DNA of 64,000 nt from Streptomyces canus (GTDB lineage: Bacteria; Actinomycetota; Actinomycetes; Streptomycetales; Streptomycetaceae): contig NZ_KQ948662.1 of assembly GCF_001514145.1 (NCBI RefSeq), positions 120,124-184,123 of the forward strand, written 5' to 3'. Position 1 is the first letter of the stretch; each line of letters opens with the position of its first letter. The notes beneath the pieces were generated by a model that made no database searches, had not been told where the DNA came from, and saw nothing but the letters and a program-made list of their open reading frames with translations. Position numbers and translations under genes: made by a program. Positions 1 through 8,283 of this stretch are shown one piece after another.

Positions 1-218
1 TCCCAGCCCCAGGCCTTCAACTCCCGGACTCACAACCTCCGGCACCCCGACTCCGCGCACCGAGCCGCAAACTCCAGGCTCCCCCGCTCTGAGCTCCTGC
101 CCCGGGCTCCCGGGCGCTGGGTCTCCGACTCACGAGCTCCGGGCCCCGGGCACCGGGACCGCGCATCCGGCACCCGGGCTCCGCACTCCCAACGCCAGGC
201 TCACAACGCCAGCCGCGC

Positions 219-274
219 CCCCGAGCCCCGAGCCCCGAGCCCCGAGCCCCGAGCCCCGAGCCCCGAGCCCCGAG
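219..274. repeat. Heptanucleotide tandem repeat (CCCCGAG)8
   Basis: Eight perfect consecutive copies of CCCCGAG end five bases before the stop codon (TAG on the minus strand, 280-282) of the LysR-type gene. The preceding 200 bases are a looser, degenerate mix of CTCCGGG/CCCGGGCTC-like words, suggesting older decayed copies. Such a tract is prone to slippage, so copy number may vary between isolates. No gene is seen in positions 1-279. Confidence 0.95.
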
Positions 275-279
275 AAAAG

Positions 280-1068
280 CTAACCCCTCCTCTTGGGCTT
301 CCCCCGTCGGGCGCCGGCACCCTTCGCGTTGCCGGACCCGCCGCGGAAACCCTTGGCCGCGCCGGAGGACCCCCGCGCCGCGCCCTTCCCGGCACCGGCC
401 GCGGGCTTGCGGCCGCCGCTCTTCTCGGGCCGTTGCTTGCGCTCCGGCTCCGGCTGGGTGCGCCCCCGGGAGCTGTTGACCGTCCGCCCCCGGACGATGC
501 CGATGAAGTCCTCCACCATGTCCGTCGTGGCGTCCTCCCGCCAGGACAGGGCGATGTCGGACTGCGGCGCGTCAGTGACCGGGCGGTAGGTGAGGTCACG
601 GCGGTGGTGGAGGCGTGCCAGGGACTGGGGGACGACGAGGACGCCGATGTTCGCGGCCACGAGTTCGATCGCGTCCGCCGTGGTGGCGGGGCGCTCGAAG
701 GCCGGCTCCCCCGGCGGCTGGTCCCAGCCGATGACGTCGTCGAGGGGGTGGAGGACGACCTCGTCGGCCAGGTCCTCCAGGGTCACCTCCTCCGCCGCGG
801 TCACCACGTGATCCTTGGGGACCACGACGACCGACGTCTCGGAGTAGAGGGGGATCGCGCTGAACACCGTCCGGTCGACCGGCAGCCGTACGAGACCGGC
901 GTCCGCACCGCCGTCGCGCAACACGTCGGAGGCCTCCGCGGCGCTCACCTGGAGGAGCTCCAGGGGGATGTCCGGCAGCCGCTCGTGCCAGATCCGCACC
1001 CACTTGGCGGGCGTCACCCCGGGGACGTACGCGAGCCGGAAGGAGGGGGGTTCTGGCGAGTCTGTCAC
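280..1068 (-). CDS. LysR-type substrate-binding domain protein without HTH
   Basis: The 262-residue protein matches the periplasmic-binding-like effector domain of LysR regulators (about residues 8-195), starting at the usual beta strand (FRLAYVPGVTP) with no N-terminal winged helix. The last 65 residues are a Lys/Arg/Gly-rich tail (GKGAARG, GGSGNAKGAG, ends KPKRRG) that looks able to bind nucleic acid, which is inference. GTG start at 1068 has no Shine-Dalgarno; a TAACCT -10-like hexamer (1075-1080, minus strand) seven bases upstream suggests a leaderless transcript. Divergent from the DUF5997 gene with a 58-base gap. It may sense a small ligand and act through a partner regulator; function unproven. 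Confidence 0.8.
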   Translation of the reverse strand: MTDSPEPPSFRLAYVPGVTPAKWVRIWHERLPDIPLELLQVSAAEASDVLRDGGADAGLVRLPVDRTVFSAIPLYSETSVVVVPKDHVVTAAEEVTLEDLADEVVLHPLDDVIGWDQPPGEPAFERPATTADAIELVAANIGVLVVPQSLARLHHRRDLTYRPVTDAPQSDIALSWREDATTDMVEDFIGIVRGRTVNSSRGRTQPEPERKQRPEKSGGRKPAAGAGKGAARGSSGAAKGFRGGSGNAKGAGARRGKPKRRG

Positions 1069-1126
1069 GCGGCAAGGTTACCCACTGTGGTCGGAGGTCT
1101 CGTGCGCGGCCGATAGTCTGGACTCC

Positions 1127-1510
1127 ATGAAGTCGCACCAGAGCACCCAGACGATGAAGCCCGCGACCGCGGCGAAGAAGCTGGGTGTGTACCTCCCCGC
1201 CACCCCCTCGGAGTTCCAGGAGGGCGTGGTCTCGCGCGCCGAGCTGAACGAACTGCAGGCCAATCCGCCGCAGTGGCTCCAGGACCTGCGCCAGAACGGC
1301 CCGCACCCCCGCCCGGTCGTCGCGGCCAGGCTGGGCGTCTCCATCGCGGGCCTCGCGCGCGGCGGGGTCACCGAGCCGCTCACCACCGAGCAGATCGAGG
1401 CGCTGCGGGAGGACGGTCCCGAGTGGCTGGAGAAGGAGCGCGACACCCAGGCGGAGGTCCGCAAGGAGGCGGCGCGCATCAAGGAGAAGAAGCAGGGCCA
1501 GGAGTCCTGA
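1127..1510 (+). CDS. DUF5997 family protein
   Basis: The 127-residue soluble protein begins MKSHQSTQTMKPATAAKKLG and has a compact first half resembling a small helical DNA-binding module (segment LTTEQIEALREDGPEWLEKE) followed by a charged Lys/Glu-rich C-terminus (RKEAARIKEKKQG). It matches the conserved actinobacterial DUF5997 family, which has no known function. ATG at 1127 is chosen over an upstream in-frame GTG because the latter would run back through the divergent gene; there is no clear ribosome site, so leaderless translation is possible. The divergent LysR-domain protein is its likely functional neighbour. Confidence 0.85.
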   Translation: MKSHQSTQTMKPATAAKKLGVYLPATPSEFQEGVVSRAELNELQANPPQWLQDLRQNGPHPRPVVAARLGVSIAGLARGGVTEPLTTEQIEALREDGPEWLEKERDTQAEVRKEAARIKEKKQGQES

Positions 1511-1587
1511 CGCCGGGGCCACCGGAAGACCGGGGCCCCCCGAAAACTCCGGTGCGCCGGGTCGAACACCTCTGCGACCATTCCGGA

Positions 1588-3759
1588 ATGGTCCACCGTC
1601 TGGAACTCCTGGTCATCCGGCACACCCTCCGTCTCCCCTCCCCCGCGGGTCCCGTCGGGGAAGGCGCCGTCGCGGCGCGGCAGTTCGACGCCGCGCTGAT
1701 GTCCGTCGGCTTCAAGCTGTCGGCGGATGCGCTGAGGCAACTGTCGGGGCTGCCGGAGGCCACGGTCGTCGACACCGCCGTGGACACGCTCGCCGCCGTC
1801 CGTGAGATGGCCGGCGACCATGTGCGGCACAACGTCTACTTCAAGGACTTCCCGGCCAACGTCCCGGACACCTTCGAGTTCTGGATGCGCTGCGTGCGCG
1901 AGGCCCTGGAGGACGGCAAGGCCCGCTCCGGCGTCCTGACCCAGCTGCGCAACGGTGTGATCAACCTGCTCACACTGCCGTCGTACGGCAACTACCAGCA
2001 CACGTACGACGAGATGCTCGCCGCGCACGACGAGCTGACGGCCGCGGTGGGCGACCGGCTGACCGTCCTGCACCTGGGCGGCTCCCTGGACGACGAGGTC
2101 ACCGCCCTGTACCTGGCGCTGGCCGGCAGCGCCACGCCGCTCGGCGACGAGCACCTGGCCGACCTCAAGGTGCTCGCCGAGCACTGCGCCGACGGGCCCC
2201 AGCCAGACGAGATCCCGGTGCGGGAGAACCGTGCCGTCGTCAACGAGGCCCGGCTGAAGGCGGGTTCGGGTCTGCTGCTGGACACCGTCACCGATGTGCT
2301 GCGGCTCGCCTGCGCGTTGTCGGGCGGAGATGTGTCCCTCCAGGAGCCGACCCGGTTCCGCGCCCTGCCGCGGCCGGCCCGACGGTCCCTGCTCGCGGGG
2401 CTCGACTCGGTCGTCGCGGCCGCCCCGGCCAAGCTCGCCGACGTCCTCGCGCACCGCGAGGCCTTCAAGCGGCTCGGCGAGCGGCTCCACCCGCACGAGT
2501 ACCCCCAGTGGCCGCGTGCCGCCGAGGTGTTCGCCGTCGCCCGGGGCGAGCAGAAGGCGTACACCTTCGACGCGCGCGTCGAGGCACTGCTCGGTGCGGA
2601 CGACGTCACCGGGGCGGCGGAGCTGCTCAAGTCCGCGCCCGGCAGGCTCTTCCGCGCGCTGGACCGGCTGCTGCGCACCGCGCGCACGCAGGAGGAGCGG
2701 GACGCGGTGGTGGCCGCCGTGGAGCACACCGCCTCGGAGGTCTCCGGGCGGGTCGTGCTGTCGGTGCGTGAGTACCTGCACAACCGGGCCGCGGAGACGG
2801 GCCGCAAGCGGGTGTTCATCAACCGGCTCGGCCGCGCGCACGTCGCCGACGACACGCGTGCGGCCGTACCGGAGGCGGACCGGGAGCGTCTGATCGCCAC
2901 GCTCGACGCGGAGATCGGCCGTCGACTCCCGTCCCCGGAACGGCTGTTGGTCGGCCCCGACGTCCTCGACGTGGCGCTTCCGCTCAGCGGCCGGGCCACC
3001 TCGGCCGGACTCGGTGTGCTGCCGCGCGGCTCCGTCTCGCCGGTCGACGGGGAGCTGCTGCGGTTCTTCGTGTACTGGAAGCAGACCCAGCGGGTCACCG
3101 ACTACGACCTGTCGGCGCTCCTGCTGGACGCGAAGTACGACACGGTGTCGTGGCTGTCGTACACCAATCTCCGCGAGGTGGAGGGCGAGCACTCGGGTGA
3201 CATCACCAACGCCCCTGACGGCGCTTCGGAGTTCATCAATCTGCGGCTCGGTGCGGTGCGGGGCACGTACATCGTCCCGCAGGTCAACATCTACTCCGGG
3301 GAGGGGTTCGAGGAGGCCGAGGAGTCGTTCTTCGGGTTCATGCTGCGCGAGACCGAGCAGCAGGGGCGGCCCTTCGAGGCGCGTACCGTGCGGATGAAGT
3401 CGGAGCTGCGCGGACCGGGCCGGGTGGCACTGCCGCTGGCGTTCCGGCGTGCGCAGGACGGGAGTTGGCACGCCAAGTGGCTGCACCTGTACCTGAAGGG
3501 GCATCCGGCGTACAACCGCGTCGAGGGCAACCGGGTGTCGGTGGCGACGCTGCTGCGCGCCGTCGTGGAGCGCGAGCAGCTCACGGTCGGGTATCTGACC
3601 GAACTGATGGCGAACGGCGGTACGGACGTGGCGCCTTGGGACGCCGGGTCGGTGCCGGACGTGCCCGTCACCTACATCGGCCTGGAGCGTCCTGAGGGGC
3701 TGCACCCTGACTCGGTGGTCATCACCCCGGAAAATCTGCGCGACTTGATCCCCGCGTGA
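1588..3759 (+). CDS. TerD / MXAN_6230-SCO0854-like protein
   Basis: A 723-residue cytosolic protein. The N-terminal 460 residues are helix-rich and carry no motif I recognise. The C-terminal third (about 480-700) has the phrases FFVYWKQTQRVTDYDLSALLL, VSWLSYTNLR, HSGDITNAPDGASEF and IVPQVNIYSGEGF, typical of the TerD-like beta sandwich in tellurium-resistance associated and MXAN_6230/SCO0854 family proteins. I see no RING-type cysteine pairs. ATG 1588 is used; GTG 1552 is an in-frame alternative and neither has a good ribosome site. Ends just before the structured repeats at 3776. TerD proteins bind calcium and act in stress responses, so a stress role is inference. Confidence 0.7.
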   Translation: MVHRLELLVIRHTLRLPSPAGPVGEGAVAARQFDAALMSVGFKLSADALRQLSGLPEATVVDTAVDTLAAVREMAGDHVRHNVYFKDFPANVPDTFEFWMRCVREALEDGKARSGVLTQLRNGVINLLTLPSYGNYQHTYDEMLAAHDELTAAVGDRLTVLHLGGSLDDEVTALYLALAGSATPLGDEHLADLKVLAEHCADGPQPDEIPVRENRAVVNEARLKAGSGLLLDTVTDVLRLACALSGGDVSLQEPTRFRALPRPARRSLLAGLDSVVAAAPAKLADVLAHREAFKRLGERLHPHEYPQWPRAAEVFAVARGEQKAYTFDARVEALLGADDVTGAAELLKSAPGRLFRALDRLLRTARTQEERDAVVAAVEHTASEVSGRVVLSVREYLHNRAAETGRKRVFINRLGRAHVADDTRAAVPEADRERLIATLDAEIGRRLPSPERLLVGPDVLDVALPLSGRATSAGLGVLPRGSVSPVDGELLRFFVYWKQTQRVTDYDLSALLLDAKYDTVSWLSYTNLREVEGEHSGDITNAPDGASEFINLRLGAVRGTYIVPQVNIYSGEGFEEAEESFFGFMLRETEQQGRPFEARTVRMKSELRGPGRVALPLAFRRAQDGSWHAKWLHLYLKGHPAYNRVEGNRVSVATLLRAVVEREQLTVGYLTELMANGGTDVAPWDAGSVPDVPVTYIGLERPEGLHPDSVVITPENLRDLIPA

Positions 3760-3775
3760 CTGCTAGCGTCTGTCT

Positions 3776-3855
3776 TGGCGAGGCCATGAAGGGGCTTCCT
3801 TCTCACCGGCTGAAAACCGGGCCTCCAAAGCTCCAGCCCCTTCGCTTTCCTCGCC
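3776..3855 (+). ncRNA. Structured repeat, copy 1 (candidate RNA element)
   Basis: This 80-base element forms an outer stem GGCGAGG/CCTCGCC (7 bp), an internal loop CCAT versus GCTTT, and a perfect 9-bp stem GAAGGGGCT/AGCCCCTTC enclosing a conserved TCCTTCTCA and a variable loop. It lies 16 bases after the TerD-like gene. The second copy at 3907 shares the ends and differs in the inner stem in a pairing-preserving way, arguing for a folded RNA. Strand is assigned plus because the copy 2 G-T pair is a legal wobble only when read this way. No known RNA class recognised. Confidence 0.5.
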
Positions 3856-3906
3856 GTCGACATCGCACCGGGCGGCACCCGCGGGTCACCGCGGCCGTAC
3901 CGCCCG

Positions 3907-3983
3907 TGGCGAGGCCATGAGGGAGCTTCCTTCTCAGCGACTGCCTCTCGGGGCGTGAAATCAGCTCCTTCGCTTTCCTCGCC
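3907..3983 (+). ncRNA. Structured repeat, copy 2 (candidate RNA element)
   Basis: Second copy of the element, starting 131 bases after the first. The first 30 bases and last 20 bases nearly match copy 1, while the central 26 bases are unrelated. The inner stem reads GAGGGAGCT/AGCTCCTTC: relative to copy 1 one G-C pair has become A-T and one A-T has become G-T, so pairing is kept. It ends 38 bases before the stop codon of the convergent fructosamine kinase gene. A transcript, an attenuator or a mobile repeat end are all possible. Confidence 0.5.
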
Positions 3984-4021
3984 CGCGATGTCACAGGCTC
4001 AGGCGGCCCGGACCGGTGTAC

Positions 4022-4906
4022 TCACCGTTCCAGGGCCGCCTTCGCCGTGCTGAGGGCCTGTTCCGCGTATCCCCGCCCGAACAGCACGGCGTGCACCAGC
4101 AGGGGGAACAGCTGGTGGAGCCCGATGCGGTCGGACCAGCCGTCGGCGAGCGGTGCCACCTGTTCGTAGCCGCGCAGCACCTCGTCCAGGTGCGGGCAGC
4201 CGAAGAGGTGGAGCATCGCGAGGTCGGTCTCGCGGTGGCCGCCGTGCGCGGCCGGGTCGATCAGCCAGGCGTGGCCGTCGGCGCCCCACAGCACGTTGCC
4301 GTTCCACAGGTCGCCGTGCAGCCGGGCGGGCGACTCGGCGGGGCCCGTGAGGTCGGGCAGCCGCGCGCAGAGCCGCTCGATCACCTCTGCCTCCGAGCGC
4401 TCGATCGTGCCGTCGTCCACCGCGCTCCGCAGATACGGCAGCACCCGGTGCTCGGCGTACCACTCGGGCCACTCGGCGCCTTCGACGTTGCGCATCGGGG
4501 CTCGCCCGATGTACGCGTCCCGTGGGCCACCGGGCGGCGCCGAGCCGAAGGCGGGTGCCCCGGCGAGGTGCAACCCGGCCAGTGCCCGGCCCAGGTCGAG
4601 CGCCGCCTCCCGGTTCGGCCGACCCCGCGCGATCAGGTCGGTGACCAGCCAGTGGCCGTCCTGGCCGTACACGATCGGCACCCGGACCGTGCCGGCTCCG
4701 GCCAGCCAGTGCAGCCCCGTCGCCTCCGCCCGGGCCTCCTCCGGACTGTCGGTGCGCTTGACCACCACCGTCCGGCCGTCGTCGAGGACCACCTCGGTCA
4801 GCGCGCCGGACAGCGGGCGCTCATCCGTCGCCGTATGGCCGGTGAGCCGCTCCGCCGCCGCACCCGGGCCGTCGCTGTCGTCGTACACCTGCGTCTCCCT
4901 GATCAC
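4022..4906 (-). CDS. Fructosamine kinase family protein
   Basis: The 294-residue protein has the aminoglycoside-phosphotransferase-like kinase fold: a Lys in VVVKRTD (about residue 50), catalytic loop HGDLWNGN (about 192-199) and metal-binding DPAAHGGHRETD (about 211). HGDLWxGN followed by DPA is the signature of fructosamine-3-kinases, which phosphorylate sugar adducts on proteins so that they decompose. Length agrees with the family (about 290). Monocistronic, divergent from the aldarate transport operon. Physiological substrate in bacteria is not established. Confidence 0.88.
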   Translation of the reverse strand: MIRETQVYDDSDGPGAAAERLTGHTATDERPLSGALTEVVLDDGRTVVVKRTDSPEEARAEATGLHWLAGAGTVRVPIVYGQDGHWLVTDLIARGRPNREAALDLGRALAGLHLAGAPAFGSAPPGGPRDAYIGRAPMRNVEGAEWPEWYAEHRVLPYLRSAVDDGTIERSEAEVIERLCARLPDLTGPAESPARLHGDLWNGNVLWGADGHAWLIDPAAHGGHRETDLAMLHLFGCPHLDEVLRGYEQVAPLADGWSDRIGLHQLFPLLVHAVLFGRGYAEQALSTAKAALER

Positions 4907-4974
4907 TCACGCCACTGCTTTCGCACCAGCGTTCCCCAAGGGCTCGTGCACAGCCTCTGTGAAGACTCTCAGTC

Positions 4975-5043
4975 ATGTCTTGACATACGGAAGAAACGAT
5001 CCGTAGCTTGGCCGATCATTTAGATTCGTGAAGCGGGTTCACG
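4975..5043 (+). promoter_or_regulatory. Promoter and two inverted-repeat operators of the aldarate operon
   Basis: TTGACA (4980-4985) and TAGCTT (5004-5009), separated by 18 bases, form a good housekeeping-sigma promoter for the binding-protein gene. The -35 lies inside a perfect 12-base palindrome ATGTCTTGACAT (4975-4986). A second perfect inverted repeat CGTGAA-N5-TTCACG (5027-5043) lies just downstream of the expected start of transcription. Both positions suit a repressor. No regulator gene lies in the operon, so the protein that binds is unknown. Confidence 0.6.
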
Positions 5044-5063
5044 GATATGAACGGAGAGTGTCC

Positions 5064-6398
5064 ATGGGCGATCGCCGACGACGACGCCGCCTGGCCGCGG
5101 CGGCCACCGTCGCGGGATTGATGTTCACAACGGCCGCCTGTGGCTCCGGCTCCGACAGCGCGGGCAGCAGCGACCCCAACACGCTGGAGGTCTGGACCCG
5201 GAGCAATCCGGACTCGGCCGCCACCTACGACCGGGTCTTCGCCGCCTTCACCAAGAAGACCGGCATCAAGATCGACTACCAGCCGGTCATCAACTTCGAC
5301 CAGCAGCTCCAGAGCCGCGCGTCCACCAAGGACCTGCCGGACGTCATGATCAACGACACGGCGCTGATGGGCAGTTACCAGAGCCAGGGCCTGCTCAAGC
5401 CGATCGACCCCGCCTCGATCGCGGGCGGCGACCGGATCACCGACAAGTCCTGGTCCTCCACGGTCGGCATCGACGGGAAGCACTACGGCATCCCTTACTC
5501 CCGTCAGGCCCAGGCCCTGATGATCAGGACCGACTGGCTGAAGAAGCTCGGGCTGAAGGTGCCGACCACCTGGCAGGAGATGCTCTCCGTCGCCAAGGCC
5601 TTCGCCACCGAGGACCCGGACGGCGACGGCAAGGCCGACACCTACGGCATCGTCGCACCGGCCAGCGCCCAGAACGGCTACGCCGCCTGGTGGGGCGCGA
5701 GCTTCCTGTGGCAGGGCGGCGCACAGATCATCGCGCCGGACGGCAAGGGCACGTACGCCCCGGCCATGGACTCGGCCGCCGCGATCAACGCCGTGACCTG
5801 GATGAAGGACCACCTCTTCTGCGGCAGGAAGGGTGTCGTCCAGCCCGGCGCGATCACCGCCGTCACGGCGACGGCCACCAACTTCCAGGACGGCAACGCC
5901 GGGATGTACATGACCGGCCCGTACAACATCACCACCTTCGACGCCACGCCCGGCAAGGACAAGTACGAAGTCGTCCCGGCCCCCGCAGGGCCGGCAGGCG
6001 GCGATGTGCTGGCCGACGGCGAGAACGTCTACCTCGGTGCCAAGACCGGCAAGGACAGGCAGGAGCTGGCGCTGGCCTCGTTCCTGGTCTCGGCCGAGGG
6101 CCAGAAGATCGCCATGACCAGCGTCGACGGCCACCAGCCCGTCGTCCGTATCCCCGTGAACTCCACGCTGGACGCGGCGAAGGTCAGGAACGACGCCCGC
6201 TGGAGTGTCGTACAGAAGGCCTACGAGGACGCCTCCGAGCAGTTCCCGAACGCGCCGGACTTCGCTCCGATCAAGCAGGACACCGCCGACGCGCTGAACG
6301 CGATCTTCACGTACTGCGGCGGTGACGTCCGCTCGCAGCTCAAGGAGCTGAACGACACCCTCGCCGGTGACCTCAAGGACCAGGACCTGCTGAAATGA
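5064..6398 (+). CDS. Sugar-acid ABC transporter, extracellular binding lipoprotein
   Basis: The 444-residue protein starts with an Arg-rich n-region and hydrophobic stretch ending in a lipobox (TTAAC, Cys about residue 26), so it is a lipid-anchored extracellular binding protein of the SBP_bac_1 (cluster B/MalE-like) class. Segments PDVMINDTALMGSYQSQGLLKP and ITAVTATATNFQDGNAGMYMTGPYN fit that family. ATG 5064 is preferred to GTG 5028 because GGAGAG lies five to ten bases before it. First gene of a five-gene operon; because glucarate and ketodeoxyglucarate enzymes follow, the ligand is probably glucarate or a related aldarate (inference). Confidence 0.88.
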   Translation: MGDRRRRRRLAAAATVAGLMFTTAACGSGSDSAGSSDPNTLEVWTRSNPDSAATYDRVFAAFTKKTGIKIDYQPVINFDQQLQSRASTKDLPDVMINDTALMGSYQSQGLLKPIDPASIAGGDRITDKSWSSTVGIDGKHYGIPYSRQAQALMIRTDWLKKLGLKVPTTWQEMLSVAKAFATEDPDGDGKADTYGIVAPASAQNGYAAWWGASFLWQGGAQIIAPDGKGTYAPAMDSAAAINAVTWMKDHLFCGRKGVVQPGAITAVTATATNFQDGNAGMYMTGPYNITTFDATPGKDKYEVVPAPAGPAGGDVLADGENVYLGAKTGKDRQELALASFLVSAEGQKIAMTSVDGHQPVVRIPVNSTLDAAKVRNDARWSVVQKAYEDASEQFPNAPDFAPIKQDTADALNAIFTYCGGDVRSQLKELNDTLAGDLKDQDLLK

Positions 6399-7315
6399 CC
6401 GCTACCGTTCCCGCCCCCGCGGCGCGCAAAGGCACGGGCAGGAGGGCCTTCGACAAGAAGGCCGTCGTCCCCTGGCTCTTCCTGGCTCCGGGTCTGCTGC
6501 TCGCCCTCGTCTTCAAGTTCTGGCCGATGGCCAAGGGCATCTGGCTCAGTTTCCTCGACGTCAGGCCCTTCCTCGGCGACAAGTGGATCGGCCTCGAGAA
6601 CTACAGCCGGGTCCTGACCGACCACCGCTTCCAGGACGCCATCGGGCACACCCTGATCCTCGGCATAGGCCAGTCGGTCGGCGCGATCCTGCTCGGGTTC
6701 GCCCTCGCGCTGCTCCTCGAGGGCCAGGCGCGCTCGCTGAAGTTCCTCCGTACCGCGGTCTTCCTGCCCGCCGTCACGGCCACCGCGGTCGTCGGCGAGC
6801 TGTGGCGGCTGATGTACTACCCGACCTCCGACGGCCTGCTCAACAGCGGCCTGCACTTCTTCGGACTCGGGACCGTCCAGTTCCTCGACAACCCCGACAT
6901 CGCGCTGTACTCGACGATGGTGATGGGCATCTGGATCTGGGCGCCGTACAACATGGTGATCTTCCTGGCCGGTCTCGCGGGCGTGGACCGCTCGCTGTAC
7001 GAGGCGGCGGCGATGGACGGTGTCTCGCTGTGGCAGCGGCTGCGGTACGTCACGCTTCCCGCGATCCGTCCGGCGCTCATGATCGTGCTCACCCTCGCCA
7101 CGATCCGCGGACTGCGCGTGTTCACCGAGGTCTACGTCCTCACCGGCGGCGGCCCCGCCGGGTCCACCGACGTCTGGATGACCCGCGCCTACACCCTGGG
7201 CTTCACCCGCAACGACATCGGCGGCGCCTCGGCGGCCTCGGTCGTCCTGCTCTGCGTGACGCTGCTGCTCACCGTCCTGGTCAACAACCTCCGTAAGAGG
7301 GGAGAAGCGCGATGA
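6395..7315 (+). CDS. ABC transporter permease (MalF-like)
   Basis: A 306-residue membrane protein with about six transmembrane helices, beginning with a short cytosolic segment and the helix VVPWLFLAPGLLLALVF. The EAA loop that contacts the ATPase reads LYEAAAMDGVSLWQRLRYVTLP (about 205-226). The start overlaps the previous stop by four bases (ATGA), indicating translational coupling. Forms the heterodimeric channel with the next gene. No ATPase gene is present; in Streptomyces such carbohydrate importers usually borrow the shared ATPase MsiK, so that is the likely energy source here. Confidence 0.92.
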   Translation: MTATVPAPAARKGTGRRAFDKKAVVPWLFLAPGLLLALVFKFWPMAKGIWLSFLDVRPFLGDKWIGLENYSRVLTDHRFQDAIGHTLILGIGQSVGAILLGFALALLLEGQARSLKFLRTAVFLPAVTATAVVGELWRLMYYPTSDGLLNSGLHFFGLGTVQFLDNPDIALYSTMVMGIWIWAPYNMVIFLAGLAGVDRSLYEAAAMDGVSLWQRLRYVTLPAIRPALMIVLTLATIRGLRVFTEVYVLTGGGPAGSTDVWMTRAYTLGFTRNDIGGASAASVVLLCVTLLLTVLVNNLRKRGEAR

Positions 7316-8256
7316 GCGCCCCCGTCATCGACCCCGTCCGGCCGGCGGCACCTGACACCCCGGCCGGACGGACCACCCCGGCGCAGCGGACCACCCCGGC
7401 CCGCTTCGACACCGCCCTCGGCTGGAACGACCGGCCCGGTCTCGCCTGGGCCCTGCGCATCCTGCTCTGTCTGATCGCCCTCGTCGTCTTCGCGGCGCCG
7501 TTCCTGACGATCTTCTCGGGCGCCTTCACCACCAACCCCAGCGGATCCTCGCTGTCGTTCCTGCCGCACGACAGCACGCTGCTGAACTTCAGGGTGGCGG
7601 GCGAGCGCGGCATCTGGGACTACCTCGGCAACTCCCTGGTCATCGCGGGCGGCGGACTGCTGCTCCAGCTCGTGGTGTGCACGCTGGCCGCGTACGCGCT
7701 GGCGCGGCACCGGTTCCGTGGCCAGGCACTGATCATGATGCTGTTCATGATGACGCTGATGCTGCCCGAGGAGGTCATCGCGATCCCCCTGTCCCTGGTC
7801 CTCGGTGACGTCCCGGTGGTCCACCTGGACCTGAAGGGCACGGTCTGGGGCGTCATCCTGCCGCTGGGCGCCTGGGGCTTCTCGGTGATGATGCTGACCG
7901 AGTTCATGCGGGACATCCCCGCCGAGATCGAGGAGGCGGCCCGCCTCGACGGCGTCGGCGAACTGCGGATGCTCTGGCAGATCATCCTGCCGCTGTGCAA
8001 GCCCGCGCTGGGCGTGGCCGGGGTGCTCGGCTTCATCATGATCTGGGACCAGTACCTGCTGCCCCTGATCGCCTCCAAGGACCCGACCGACTACACGGTC
8101 ACCGTCGCCCTGTCCATCCTGCGCACCGACCCCGAGGTCGGCTCCGGGGTGGTCCTGGCCGGTGCGGTCATCGCCCTGATACCCAGCCTGATCGTCTATC
8201 TGCTCCTCCAGCGCTCCCTGGTCACCGGCATCGCCGCCGGTGCCACGAAGGGCTGA
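7312..8256 (+). CDS. ABC transporter permease (MalG-like)
   Basis: A 314-residue permease with about six helices; the N-terminal 45 residues are a Pro/Thr-rich cytosolic extension longer than usual for the family. The EAA motif is EIEEAARLDGVGELRMLW followed by QIILPLCKP (about 203-226). The second channel subunit of the aldarate importer, coupled to the first by an ATGA overlap. Membrane topology and order binding protein-MalF-MalG are the standard CUT1 arrangement. Confidence 0.92.
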   Translation: MSAPVIDPVRPAAPDTPAGRTTPAQRTTPARFDTALGWNDRPGLAWALRILLCLIALVVFAAPFLTIFSGAFTTNPSGSSLSFLPHDSTLLNFRVAGERGIWDYLGNSLVIAGGGLLLQLVVCTLAAYALARHRFRGQALIMMLFMMTLMLPEEVIAIPLSLVLGDVPVVHLDLKGTVWGVILPLGAWGFSVMMLTEFMRDIPAEIEEAARLDGVGELRMLWQIILPLCKPALGVAGVLGFIMIWDQYLLPLIASKDPTDYTVTVALSILRTDPEVGSGVVLAGAVIALIPSLIVYLLLQRSLVTGIAAGATKG

Positions 8257-8283
8257 CCCCGACCCCCCACGTTTGAGGGAGAC

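Noticed and set aside
219..274. CRISPR or telomere-like repeat
   Set aside because: Seven-base perfect repeats without spacers; no terminal palindromes of a Streptomyces chromosome end.
1078..3705. 875-codon minus-strand ORF opposite the TerD-like gene
   Set aside because: Antisense reading of a gene with strong family resemblance; open only because GC-rich codons rarely form stops on the reverse strand.
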